From an uncultured Flavobacteriaceae bacterium (lineage in GTDB: Bacteria > Bacteroidota > Bacteroidia > Flavobacteriales > Flavobacteriaceae), in the NCBI GenBank assembly GCA_947493175.1, contig CANLQD010000003.1:1-64000 (forward strand): DNA of 64,000 nt, given 5' to 3'. A program made the translations under genes and the position numbers. Below are positions 9,301-17,712 of this stretch, piece after piece (within the stretch, counting starts at the first letter, position 1; each line of letters starts with the position of its first letter). The notes beneath the pieces are model-generated. The model made no database searches. It was given only the letters and a program-made list of their open reading frames with translations, and was not told the DNA's origin.

Positions 9301-10960
9301 TACCCGGTGTAAACCAAGTATGCCATAGTTGATCTGAGCTAAATTCAGCCCCATACTCGTAGGTATTTGATAAGAAAACAATTCCAAGCGGATTGGTCCC
9401 ATGGAAATAATGTAGAATTCCGTCGGCGGTCTTTTCGTAATCGGCATGATTGGCTTCGTCAATACCATAATTAAGGTAATCGTAATTATCGGTCGCTTGT
9501 CTTGCCAAAAGGCTATTGCTACCCCAATTGAGATAGTACGGGTTTACTTGATAGAAATCGGCATTATCGTTTAGTACATACCCTCTGGCCTCTCTGGAGC
9601 GAGCACTTTCCTTGTGGTCCTTTATGGCATTTGCCGTTGCCGGGTCGGCTTGCTCCAAGGTCGTATAGTAGAGGATTGCCTCACTTTGATGAGGCCTATA
9701 TATACCCCAGTCACCCGACACAAAGGCACGGGCCTGTCTAAAATTCGCGATGATAAAATCATTGTATTCCGCTTTCCCGGTCGCCTCAAAAAGGTACACT
9801 GCGGCCGTAACGGCTTCTGCTATATTTTCAATCAAATAATGGTCGCCAGGACCGTCGGCATCACCCGCCTCGATTTCCCCATTATCGCATACCGCAGCTT
9901 TGTCCGGGGCATCGATATAGGCTTGCCATGCAAGTTCGGCACGAACGAGCAATTCTTCGGCATAGCTTTCTTCGGACGGAAAATCGCCCAACACTATCGC
10001 GCCATGTGCCAACATTCCAGATGCCGTGATCGCTGCCGCAGGGCACGTTTGCGCATACCACCTTTGTCGGCTATCCGTGCTTGGCGGGGAGATATAATTA
10101 AAATCTTCCCGAATACCGGCCTTACTGTGAACGGTACCATCTTCGTTCTGCATTTTTTTGACCCAGTCGAGCTCCCATTTTATCTCGTCTAAAAGATCTG
10201 GCAAATCATTTGTGTTTTCTGGGATACGCAGTTCCAAATTGCTCCATAATTCGGGATGTTGCTGATAGGTGGTCAATAAATTATGAACCGGAGGAGTCGC
10301 AAAGGTGATGTATTTGTTAGGGTCACCTGCATCGATCCAACCTCCACTGACATCCTTGGTTTCCTCCCCATAAAGATAGGACGCCTCTGTATCTTGTCCT
10401 GGACCTAGATACCAAGGTCCGTCTGTCCATCGTGCCCCTGACCCATAGCTTGCAGTTTTATCTTGGGCCATTCTCTGATAATAGAAAGTCTCCGTCGCTA
10501 TTCGCAGTAAGTCATCATAGACCGTATTACTAACTTTGAAGCGGTTAGATCGCACCTTATTGCCCCCTACTTCAGTAAGCTCTATATAAAAAGTTCCCTT
10601 GGAACAATGTTTTGAAAAATCGAACCACCAACCCGAGTCGCCAGATAGTTCATCGGTACCACCATTGTTCCAAACCATTGCGAAGTCTTCGAACACGATC
10701 GTATCGTCAGAAGCATTTCGAAGCGTTACCGGTACTTCTATATCTAATTCGATTCCCGCTCCTGCATTAAACCCTTGAACGGCTTTGGCAATGATGGCTT
10801 TCTTTTTCGCTGTTACCGGATAGCCAAACTGATCGACGCGAATGTAGTTTCTTTTGGTGTCGATAGTTTGTGCCAGCAACCCAACTGTTCCGAATATCAA
10901 AAAAGACAAACAGCCCAATAGGCATGTTTTTTTGATACAATTAGAATTCATCGTTTTCAT
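6389..10960 (-). CDS. Secreted GH9 endoglucanase-like enzyme with three repeated accessory modules and a T9SS sorting domain
   Basis: This protein should cleave beta-1,4-glucan outside the cell. Residue numbers count from the upstream ATG at 11035. The preferred start is Met26 (10960), which opens a clean signal peptide ending near LLAQT. A CelD-type N-terminal Ig-like domain (about 60-170) is followed by the GH9 (alpha/alpha)6 domain (about 175-670). That domain carries GGWIDAGDPNKY (candidate base Asp235/Asp238), GTNPLG near 546 and VEPAIYYQ with the likely acid Glu649. Three copies of a roughly 255-residue unit follow (from about 687, 950 and 1213). Each has a lectin-like half (EIEDVYEV...VRLFDxGDxLxFDF...WLKADRF) and an Ig-like half (YQFQxxIVPxGGxxxDxxDNL). 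The last 75 residues (YVVYPNPAPDG...MYLLKTKDG) are a type A T9SS sorting domain. Whether the glycan is cellulose, mixed-linkage glucan or another polymer is open. Confidence 0.93.
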   Translation of the reverse strand: MKTMNSNCIKKTCLLGCLSFLIFGTVGLLAQTIDTKRNYIRVDQFGYPVTAKKKAIIAKAVQGFNAGAGIELDIEVPVTLRNASDDTIVFEDFAMVWNNGGTDELSGDSGWWFDFSKHCSKGTFYIELTEVGGNKVRSNRFKVSNTVYDDLLRIATETFYYQRMAQDKTASYGSGARWTDGPWYLGPGQDTEASYLYGEETKDVSGGWIDAGDPNKYITFATPPVHNLLTTYQQHPELWSNLELRIPENTNDLPDLLDEIKWELDWVKKMQNEDGTVHSKAGIREDFNYISPPSTDSRQRWYAQTCPAAAITASGMLAHGAIVLGDFPSEESYAEELLVRAELAWQAYIDAPDKAAVCDNGEIEAGDADGPGDHYLIENIAEAVTAAVYLFEATGKAEYNDFIIANFRQARAFVSGDWGIYRPHQSEAILYYTTLEQADPATANAIKDHKESARSREARGYVLNDNADFYQVNPYYLNWGSNSLLARQATDNYDYLNYGIDEANHADYEKTADGILHYFHGTNPLGIVFLSNTYEYGAEFSSDQLWHTWFTPGSPYDGVKNGVGPVPGLITGGVNPLANANTKISLGGITYDNAMLGDQPGLKAYSDENNYIGGANESPWALVEPAIYYQSSYIKLLANYVARYGGDSEVPSNDERITSGVLEIEDVFEVYKEVGENSAVIVDASNAGASEGEFVRLYDCGDALTFDFEVGAAGSYDLALRLRVGEASENNSSLAENYEISIDGQQIEAFTLDEESISELDDDTYWGELITSKYLEEGTHNVIISVSKYWSKADRFAFALTKEEPDYVDDISAVTASEEVTPGSLQEVVVDYTAGIDREIVVAFQQAIDPYTVYDAVVTPVASGNGQITVELKVPEDVPIAQDEYQFQVYIVPANGGFEDLLDNLPLTGVDVTDGTPPPGTTQGVYEIEDIYEVVSDVGNNNSVSVDNFNPQASNGLHVRLFDAGDALKFDFNVSEDGEYKLAVRLRVGEASGTESNLVSEYQISVDGEVATFELDETTITELDIDSHWGEMVLTTTLTAGIHTVDITALRDWLKADRFSFELIGGGNFEDDIVAVDGPQVVSPGGSYTLTVDYTASEAREINVAFQLGIAPYTTFDAETVAVNAGSGSLEVVLEIPSDVEVAADIYQFQTIIVPIGGGWPDRFDNLSIGSVDVSDEDSNGSSNEIEIEDVYEVVADVGTNNSVAPDSYNPGANNGQHVRLFDTGDELKFDFQVDEAGTYELALRLRVGEATGTDRNLVLSYQLSLDGAITDFSLEESSISDLDLDSYWGYVKTDATLAEGSHTINIKALADWLKADSFRFELIDGDGSEDFPDDIISVDGLLSVEQGSEAVLSIQYSASTDREVLGWWQLGIAPYTIFETRSALVSAGTGTLEFTFPIAADIAPSATDYQFQILIVPPGGSWPDRLDNLALVPVEVTASSSGSKTSSYVVYPNPAPDGIVQVQTQNEFSFLVTDFSGRVVSEGNKRKGDNIIDVSKLSPGMYLLKTKDGVTHKAKVAKLIVQ

Positions 10961-10989
10961 TTTCTTGAAGTTTATAATGGATTGATAAT

Positions 10990-11033
10990 GACCCCGAAAA
11001 GACCAGCGGAAAACCGCCAGTCTTTTTCGGGTC
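10990..11033 (-). terminator. Long hairpin between the two GH9 genes
   Basis: On the minus strand GACCCGAAAAAGAC pairs with GTCTTTTCGGGGTC, with an inner TGGCGG/CCGCTG stem around TTTT. It lies in the 87-nt gap after the upstream GH9 gene. No U-tract follows, so it may be a partial terminator or a processing/stability hairpin that sets different levels of the two enzymes. Confidence 0.6.
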
Positions 11034-11047
11034 AAAGCTAACTCCGT

Positions 11048-14000
11048 TTACTCTATAATGAGTTTTGAAGTGTGGGTATCTTTTGTAACCTCGTCAGTTA
11101 CTTTGAGAATATAAAGACCGGCATTCACAGACTCAAGATTAATCTCACTAATCCCTGCTTTTAAACCAGTTTTGAAAAATACTTGTCTACCTAACAAATC
11201 GAACAATTGTAGTTCGGAAGCGTTGTTGGATTGTACTTTTAGGAATCCGTTATTTACCGGGTTCGGGAATACTTGGATGGCTGCACCGGGAATCAAGGTT
11301 TCTTGTTCCAGACTTGTCGTTAAGGAAGTGCTTCCAATATTCCTATTGCCAAAATTGATGTAGCCACTGCAGTGCAACCACTCTGAATTGCTTCCACCAC
11401 AGCTATTGTTCTGCCAAACACCGGTATTTGTTGCCATATTCTCGGCTTGTAAGGTGCTGTTATTGATTTTAATGTAATCGATGCGCAAATCACGTCCTGC
11501 CACATCATTGACAAAGTCGACCTTGATATTCGTAGAGCCGCTTGGAACATTCTCAAATACGTAATCTACATAGTTGGTAGTTACTTGCTTTTGATCTCCA
11601 TACTTTACATCATCGAGCAATAGTTCAAAGACCTCCTCGCCATTTACACCTCTTGCCCGTACTGTGATGGTATTCGTGCTGGAGCCGCCACAGTCCTGAT
11701 TTCCAAAGTTGAAGTTTCCGTTGGTATACAGTTTATCGGCGTCAAAAGCACAGCAGTTCGATGTTTCGGTCGCTTCCGTTTCGGTCTGCAACCTATTTCC
11801 ACAAACCTCGATCCAATCGACCTCTAAATTCCTATCACAGCCGCCGCCCCCATCATTCGTGAAATGAACGCGTACTTCGCCCGAAGTGAATCCGTCATAG
11901 TTATACGTAGCATAACTGGTACTAACATTGTTCCAGGTCTTCACGGTGGTCCCATCTACACGCAATTGCATGGTTTCGGTTCCACAATCACCTTTTGCCC
12001 TAATTTTAATGGTACCACCGGAGGAGGCTGCCACGGCGTCTACATCAAATTTTCGGATATTGGAAAGTTTGTCGCCAAAGCCTCCCCCATTGGTCGTTAA
12101 ATAGGTTTGAAATTGATACAAATCATTCCCCACCGGCAAATCGGATGGAACCTGAAGATTAATATTCAAGGTCTCCGTACCTTCTCCGACATCAGTCTTG
12201 ACGCTTTCAAATCCCTGAAAATCAGGATTTCCATCGCGTTGTAATAGCACCACCAAATCCCTATCGGTACTCGCTGAATATTCTACTTGAATGGTCACCG
12301 TCTCGCCTTGTGTAATGGAGGTTGGAGCGCTTACTGCAATCACTAGGTCCTCAAAACCGGGAGCGGTCACCTTCGCGAAATCCAAACGGTCGGCTTTTAG
12401 CCAGTTGGTCTTCGCCTTGATGCGTATGGTATGGGTACCAGCAGAAAGGTTCTGGGTTCTTGAAATTAACCCCCAGTAGGTGTCCCCATCAAGCGCCGAG
12501 GCCGACCCACTAACAAAATTGAAACTTCTTACCGTGCCATTGATTCGTACTTCGTACTGACCCGCCAGGTTATTGGTGCTATTCGAAGACTGTTCTCCCG
12601 TACGTACTCGTAAATCGATTTTATAATCTCCTGCCTCTCCTACGGTAAAGGTCGTCGATAGTTCATCGTTGGTATCAAAAAGACGTACATACTGTCCGTT
12701 ACTCGCACCAGGATTGTTCGGGTCGGGAGCGACGGTATTATTACTCCCTGCCTCATTGAACACGGAAAAGCTGTTTTCGATTTCGATGCTACCTTCGGTA
12801 CCAGGATTGGCTCCACCTGTTTCCTTGACCATCATGGCCGCCATACCAACAAAAAATGCCTGTTGGCTAATAGCGGGCTCCGTAGATTTCACATCGGTAC
12901 GGACTTCATTAAAGCTATCGTCTTGCCGAGGACCTCCCGCCAATGACCCTACGTGTACGTGGGTATCGGGAGCTGTACTGTTCTGTGGTACACCACTGGC
13001 CCCACGATGATGTGTAATGGTCGTCGGGTTATTTCCATAGCCGACTACATAAGAACTATTACGGGGATTATCTCCCAAAACATAATCAATTTGATCAAAG
13101 GCAAAATTGCGATACTTATTGTACTTTGAAAATCCGCTGCCTCGTAGCTCTGCATAAAAATATGCGGCAAACGCCATGGATTGTGCCAAGGAGGCAGGGA
13201 GAAAATCGCTTCGGTAGTACAACCCACCATTGGATCTGGGTGCATTGTCGATTTCGTTGTCCAACCAGTTTTCCGCGGAAGTGTAATACTTTTGCTCGCC
13301 TGTGATCTCTGCCATTAACAAATAGCCTTCATACGCATGATCGCGATAATGCATCATCCACCCGGTGTTATTGCTTACCTTATTGTATTCCGTTTCGGCG
13401 CGGGTCAAATATTGATTATCGTTCGTAGCCTTGTACAACCACACGGCGGCTATGAACAGGTCGTCATCAAAATCGTTCATGGGATAGGGCTCGGGAGAAC
13501 CCAACAAATCGTAATGGCTTCCCCGGTATTGATCTGCAAAGTCAAAAAGATCTTTTGCATGTTGCAATAGTGTCGCGCTATAACTTGCATCGTTATTTTC
13601 AAATACCATACTCAAGCTGGCGAAAGCCGCCGCATTGCTCGCTGCCATATGTGTCCCGGGATTACTGGTGTTGATGGTTATGGTGCTTCTATCAATACTG
13701 GGAGATTGTAAACTAGGCGCCACCCACTCGTTATGCTCAGGATTGCTTCCTGTTTTTGCTCGACCGATCTGTGCATGAAACACGTTCGCAGATGGATGCA
13801 ACTTAATCATAAAATCCCCGGAGAGACGCAAATGGTTCAACAAATGCGTTTTATTTCCGGTATTGTCAAATGCGTTTTGATAGTCTAGATAAGACCACGC
13901 CAACACCCGTGTAGCCTGTGCCGAAACGTAGTTAAACTTTGTGTGATCCCCGGCATCGTGCCAACCGCCAGTCAAATTTTTTCCTACATCGGAACCATCA

Positions 14001-14188
14001 TTCATATGGCAATCGTTGCGCCAGGTCGCTCGGCTCCAAGCGGGTTGCGGCCCGCATATCTGCCCATCATAGAACTCGATCGATTTCCCAAGTACATCGC
14101 TGTAATCAAAACTGCCCTGGGCCATTATCCAATTGCCATAGAGGCAAAATAGACACATCAGTAATGATTGTGGAGTAATTTTTTTCAT
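11048..14188 (-). CDS. Secreted GH9 endoglucanase-like enzyme with CBM60-like domains and a T9SS sorting domain
   Basis: The 1046-residue precursor has a signal peptide (MKKITPQSLLMCLFCLYGNW..AQG). The GH9 catalytic domain (about 25-455) lacks the CelD-type Ig domain. It carries NLTGGWHDAGDHTKF (base Asp78/Asp81), the signature LGDNPRNSSYVVGYGNNPTT with HHRGAS, and the acid Glu437 in STEPAISQQ. At about 468-725 lies one copy of the same lectin-like plus Ig-like unit that occurs three times in the neighbouring GH9 protein. Two tandem domains (about 728-965) resemble CBM60/xylan-binding Ca-dependent modules (IRAKGDCGTETMQLRVDG and VRARGVNGEEVFELLLDD, each with a later cysteine-bearing region). 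The C-terminal 70 residues (VFPNPVNNGFLKV...LYILKVTDE) are a T9SS sorting domain. It lies upstream of the other GH9 gene in the same orientation, so the two are probably co-expressed and act together. Confidence 0.93.
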   Translation of the reverse strand: MKKITPQSLLMCLFCLYGNWIMAQGSFDYSDVLGKSIEFYDGQICGPQPAWSRATWRNDCHMNDGSDVGKNLTGGWHDAGDHTKFNYVSAQATRVLAWSYLDYQNAFDNTGNKTHLLNHLRLSGDFMIKLHPSANVFHAQIGRAKTGSNPEHNEWVAPSLQSPSIDRSTITINTSNPGTHMAASNAAAFASLSMVFENNDASYSATLLQHAKDLFDFADQYRGSHYDLLGSPEPYPMNDFDDDLFIAAVWLYKATNDNQYLTRAETEYNKVSNNTGWMMHYRDHAYEGYLLMAEITGEQKYYTSAENWLDNEIDNAPRSNGGLYYRSDFLPASLAQSMAFAAYFYAELRGSGFSKYNKYRNFAFDQIDYVLGDNPRNSSYVVGYGNNPTTITHHRGASGVPQNSTAPDTHVHVGSLAGGPRQDDSFNEVRTDVKSTEPAISQQAFFVGMAAMMVKETGGANPGTEGSIEIENSFSVFNEAGSNNTVAPDPNNPGASNGQYVRLFDTNDELSTTFTVGEAGDYKIDLRVRTGEQSSNSTNNLAGQYEVRINGTVRSFNFVSGSASALDGDTYWGLISRTQNLSAGTHTIRIKAKTNWLKADRLDFAKVTAPGFEDLVIAVSAPTSITQGETVTIQVEYSASTDRDLVVLLQRDGNPDFQGFESVKTDVGEGTETLNINLQVPSDLPVGNDLYQFQTYLTTNGGGFGDKLSNIRKFDVDAVAASSGGTIKIRAKGDCGTETMQLRVDGTTVKTWNNVSTSYATYNYDGFTSGEVRVHFTNDGGGGCDRNLEVDWIEVCGNRLQTETEATETSNCCAFDADKLYTNGNFNFGNQDCGGSSTNTITVRARGVNGEEVFELLLDDVKYGDQKQVTTNYVDYVFENVPSGSTNIKVDFVNDVAGRDLRIDYIKINNSTLQAENMATNTGVWQNNSCGGSNSEWLHCSGYINFGNRNIGSTSLTTSLEQETLIPGAAIQVFPNPVNNGFLKVQSNNASELQLFDLLGRQVFFKTGLKAGISEINLESVNAGLYILKVTDEVTKDTHTSKLIIE

Positions 14189-14524
14189 GTTTATTAGGTT
14201 TTAGATTGTTAATTATTCCTGAAAATTCTGCTCTTTTCAAACCCTATTAAGAATGACAAAATCCTATCATGTAAGTCATCCATAGGTAAGAAAACCAAAA
14301 ATCTTCTTCCATTAGTTAGCAATAAAAACCTTACATCCTTGTTAAATCCACAAAAAAAAAATTAAAATATAGGAATATGATAAGCAAATGAAGATATCCT
14401 ATCAAAAAGACAATACCAGTTTTATGAGGCCCCGTTATCATGTTTAACGTTTAACCACGAGAATAAAACAAAACCGATACTTATAAAAGGGCGTATTTAG
14501 ACAAAATACGATCAGTGAAGACAT
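14189..14524. other. Non-coding region upstream of the GH9 pair
   Basis: This is a 336-nt AT-rich gap between the GH9 pair and the next leftward gene. It should contain the GH9 promoter. I see near-matches only (a CAAA..TA with 3-nt spacing near 14239 on the minus strand) and no convincing operator or RNA. Confidence 0.35.
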
Positions 14525-15787
14525 TCATGTTTTCTGCTTCTTTTTCTGCGCGGCAGGAAACAATACGTTGTTTAAAATCAACCGGTACCCTGGGGAAGTG
14601 GGATGTAGCTGCAGTTCTGTTTTGGGGTCCCCTACCCGATGTTGGTAATCCTCGGGGTCATGCCCTCCGTAGAACGTAAAGAACCCTTTGCCCTTGATAC
14701 CATGTATGTAACGCGCTTCCCCATTGATCTTGTTTTCACCTAGCACCATTACGGTAGGTTTTACCGAGGTTCTCTCAAACGCGGTTGTCTGCCCCATAAA
14801 CCCTTTTACCAAGGCCGTATGGTTTTGACATAGCATAGTCGGCACAGGGTCCCATTTGGCCGAAAAGTCCATTAAGGAGAAATAATCGGACTCTTTGGAT
14901 ACATTGCCTCGTTTGGTGGTCATGTCAATAGAGGAAAACTCATACTGTAGCGGACTACGTTCTAAAAGGAAATCCTGGAAGGCGAAGGTTTTAGTAAAGT
15001 TTAGTTTGGATTGATAATTGGCGTCAGATGGGTCTCCATCGAACATGGGCTCGCAAATATCGACTTCATCGGCTGCAAGTGCAATATCAAAACTATCGGT
15101 TGCAGAGCACATGGCAAACATGAACCCCCCACCGATTACATATTTCCGTATTTTTAGCGCTACCGCTCGCTTTTCTTCGGACACCTTATTGAAACCCAGC
15201 TTAGCTGCCAGGGCCTCTGCCTGCTGCTTCTGTTCAATATACCAAGGCGCGGCACGATAGGCCCCATAAAACTTACCATATTGTCCCGTGAAATCTTCAT
15301 GATGTAGATGCAGCCAGTCGAACAACGCTAATTTATCATCTAGCACCTCTTCATCATAAACGGTTTCATAAGGTATTTCGGCATAGGTCAACACCATAGT
15401 GACCGCGTCGTCCCAAGGTTGATTTCCCTTGGGAGAATACACCGCTACCTTAGGTGCCTTTTCCAAAATAACCGCTTCTTGATTTTTGGAAGGGCTACTG
15501 ATTTCATCCAAAATACCTTGTGCCTGACCATCTGATAAAATTTCAAAAGACACGCCCCGTATCTGGCATTCCTTACGAATGTTCTCTCCATCGGGCAGTA
15601 AAAACGAACCGCCACGATAGTTCAACAACCATTGCACTTTTTGCTGCTTGCTCAGCACCCAGTAGGTAATCCCATATGCTTTTAAGTGATTTTTTTGCCC
15701 TTCGGCATCCATGGGAATGAGAATAGAGGAAGCGAACATGGGAAAGGAAAAAAGAACCAGTAGAAAAGAGAAAAGACGTTTTCGCAT
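14525..15787 (-). CDS. Secreted protein of the flavobacterial 'asparagine synthetase B-like' family
   Basis: The preferred start is Met11 of the longer frame (15787), which opens a signal peptide (MRKRLFSFLLVLFSFPMFAS). The mature protein, about 400 residues, has an AVYSPKGNQPWDDAVTMVLTYAEIPYE segment, an HLHHEDFTGQYGKFYG segment and IGGGFMFAMCSATDSFDIALA. The last is a class I glutamine amidotransferase-like or ThuA-like turn with Cys at the nucleophile position. Relatives in Flavobacteriia are often labelled asparagine synthetase B, but the ATP-pyrophosphatase domain of AsnB is absent and the protein is exported, so that name is not supported. The C-terminus carries GKGFFTFYGGHDPEDYQH. Function unknown; probably periplasmic. 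It is transcribed leftwards, 207 nt downstream of dnaB. Confidence 0.75.
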   Translation of the reverse strand: MRKRLFSFLLVLFSFPMFASSILIPMDAEGQKNHLKAYGITYWVLSKQQKVQWLLNYRGGSFLLPDGENIRKECQIRGVSFEILSDGQAQGILDEISSPSKNQEAVILEKAPKVAVYSPKGNQPWDDAVTMVLTYAEIPYETVYDEEVLDDKLALFDWLHLHHEDFTGQYGKFYGAYRAAPWYIEQKQQAEALAAKLGFNKVSEEKRAVALKIRKYVIGGGFMFAMCSATDSFDIALAADEVDICEPMFDGDPSDANYQSKLNFTKTFAFQDFLLERSPLQYEFSSIDMTTKRGNVSKESDYFSLMDFSAKWDPVPTMLCQNHTALVKGFMGQTTAFERTSVKPTVMVLGENKINGEARYIHGIKGKGFFTFYGGHDPEDYQHRVGDPKTELQLHPTSPGYRLILNNVLFPAAQKKKQKT

Positions 15788-15993
15788 GAGTTGTTTTCTT
15801 TGATAGCAACTACTCAAATATAACGGAAAAATTAGTGCTTCTATTTCGGGAAGGCGTTAAAGATTTTAGAAAAGAACTAGAACTGTACGCACCAGATCTT
15901 TCTAAAAGTCATAAACAAAGCGGTCTAACAACAAGAACATCCTTACTGGTTTTTACAAAAGCGCAGGCTCCTCATTTACTCGGACTTTGCGGT

Positions 15994-17544
15994 TTAGAAG
16001 GGCACGTCGTTGTCGTCTTCCGGTCCTAGACCATCGTTCATCGAACTTCCAAAAGCTTCGTTCGCATCTGGAAGGCCTTTGGTACTAAAGGGATTCTCCT
16101 CATCGGCGTTCATCTTTGACTGAAATTCGAAGGGTGAATCAAAGTCATCCAAATTATCAAATTTACCGAGGTTGCCGATAAACTTCAGGCGAATATTCTC
16201 CAAACCACCATTACGGTGTTTGGCCACAATCAACTCTCCCTGGCCTTGGGTAGGCGTTCGCTCTTCATCGTCCCATTCATCGATTTTGTAGTATTCCGGT
16301 CGATAAATGAAGGATACAATATCAGCATCTTGTTCAATCGCCCCCGATTCCCTCAAGTCGGATAACAATGGTCTTTTACTGCCTCCTCGGGTCTCTACCG
16401 CCCTGGAAAGCTGCGATAACGCGATGACGGGTACGTTCAATTCCTTGGCCAATGCTTTTAGGTTACGGGAAATGGTAGAAATCTCTTGTTCCCTATTACC
16501 GCCCTTTTGGGTACCGCCTGCCGTCATTAGTTGCAAATAATCGATGATGATCATTTTTATACCGTGCTGAGACGCCAAACGCCTTGCTTTTGCCCTTAGA
16601 TCAAAAATGGACAACGAGGGGGTATCATCAATGAACAAGGGTGCTTTCTCAAGTGCCTTTACCTTCACGTTCAATTGTTCCCATTCATGTTTCTCCAGTT
16701 TTCCCGTCCGTAATTTTTCCGAAGACAAGCCAGTTTCGGACGAAATTAAACGGGTGATCAACTGTACGGAGGACATCTCACATGAAAAGAAGGCTACGGG
16801 TATACCGGAATTGACCGACATATTTTTTGCCATCGATAAGGTCAAGGCCGTTTTACCCATACCGGGACGGGCCGCAATAATGATCAAATCACTGGGCTGC
16901 CAACCCGAGGTAAGTTTGTCTAACTTATCAAATCCTGAAGGAACACCGCTCAAACCTTCCTTGTTGGCAATCTCTTCGATGCGTTTTTTGGCTTGGATAA
17001 CCAAATTTTGCGCGGTCTCCGCCGAACGTTTCAGATTCCCTTGGGTAACATCGTATAATTTGGATTCGGCGGAGTCGAGCAAATCGAAAACATCGGTACC
17101 TTCATCGTAGGCCTCTTCAATGATTTCGTTGGATATTTTAATCAGACTGCGCTGAATATATTTTTGGAGAATAATACGTGCATGAAACTCGATATGGGCC
17201 GAAGAAGCCACTTTTTGGGTCAATTTAATCAGGTAAAAATCCCCTCCGATGGTCTCTAAACGTCCATCTTTCTTTAATTGGGAAGAAACGGTTAATAAAT
17301 CCACCGGTTCCGAACTTTCAAATAATTTGAAAATTCCCTCGTAGATGTAGCGATGGGCATCCTTATAGAATACATCAGGATGTAGGATATCTATTACTTC
17401 ATCGACTCCTTTTTTGTCAATCATCATCGCCCCTAACACAACTTCCTCTAAATCAACAGCTTGAGGTGGAATTTTCCCGCGCTCAAGATTAATGAGTGTC
17501 GATTTATCGATTTTGCGTGCTATAATTGGGTCTGTGCTCTCCAT
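15994..17544 (-). CDS. dnaB: Replicative DNA helicase DnaB
   Basis: This hexameric helicase unwinds DNA ahead of the replisome. The N-terminal domain that contacts primase (QAVDLEEVVLGAMMIDKKGVDE) is followed by the RecA-like helicase domain. That domain has Walker A ARPGMGKTALTLSMAKN, Walker B KMIIIDYLQLM, and the late motif LSQLSRAVETRGGSKRPLLSDLRESGAIEQDAD. No intein interrupts it; at about 516 residues the length is usual. ATG 17544 is preferred to the GTG at 17550, because a -7-like TACTTTCG at 17550-17557 reads into it. If that element is used, the transcript would be nearly leaderless. The acidic tail (GLGPEDDNDVPF) is typical of Bacteroidota DnaB. Confidence 0.96.
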   Translation of the reverse strand: MESTDPIIARKIDKSTLINLERGKIPPQAVDLEEVVLGAMMIDKKGVDEVIDILHPDVFYKDAHRYIYEGIFKLFESSEPVDLLTVSSQLKKDGRLETIGGDFYLIKLTQKVASSAHIEFHARIILQKYIQRSLIKISNEIIEEAYDEGTDVFDLLDSAESKLYDVTQGNLKRSAETAQNLVIQAKKRIEEIANKEGLSGVPSGFDKLDKLTSGWQPSDLIIIAARPGMGKTALTLSMAKNMSVNSGIPVAFFSCEMSSVQLITRLISSETGLSSEKLRTGKLEKHEWEQLNVKVKALEKAPLFIDDTPSLSIFDLRAKARRLASQHGIKMIIIDYLQLMTAGGTQKGGNREQEISTISRNLKALAKELNVPVIALSQLSRAVETRGGSKRPLLSDLRESGAIEQDADIVSFIYRPEYYKIDEWDDEERTPTQGQGELIVAKHRNGGLENIRLKFIGNLGKFDNLDDFDSPFEFQSKMNADEENPFSTKGLPDANEAFGSSMNDGLGPEDDNDVPF

Positions 17545-17598
17545 GGTCACGAAAGTATGTAATTAACCTTAAGTTAACATCGGGATGCCCCGATGCGA

Positions 17599-17654
17599 TA
17601 TCAACAGCTCATTCACAATTCACCTGTTGATAAGTTACGATTTTGTGTTGATAA
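17599..17654. promoter_or_regulatory. Three TGTTGATA(A/T) boxes upstream of dnaB
   Basis: TATCAACA (17599-17606) on the plus strand and TGTTGATAA at 17625-17633 and 17646-17654 form three related boxes in 56 bp. TGTTGATAA differs by one base from the DnaA-box core TGTGGATAA. They could be DnaA-binding sites controlling dnaB, but they are not proven. Confidence 0.35.
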
Positions 17655-17658
17655 CGAA

Positions 17659-17690
17659 AAAAATCCGGAAACTTAAATTCCCGGATTTTT
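17659..17690 (-). terminator. Terminator after accA
   Basis: AAAAATCCGG (17659-17668) pairs with CCGGATTTTT (17681-17690). On the minus strand it lies 22 nt after the accA stop and ends in a T-rich arm. It separates the tgt-lptG-eamA-accA block from dnaB. Confidence 0.75.
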
Positions 17691-17712
17691 CTCATCTTGA
17701 TAAAAAGGCTAT

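Noticed and set aside
9614..10192. Long plus-strand ORF of 192 codons inside the GH9 gene
   Set aside because: Antisense to a well-supported catalytic domain; composition is not protein-like and there is no start context.
15994..17544. Intein in DnaB (a frequent insertion site)
   Set aside because: Length is normal and the P-loop and later motifs are continuous.
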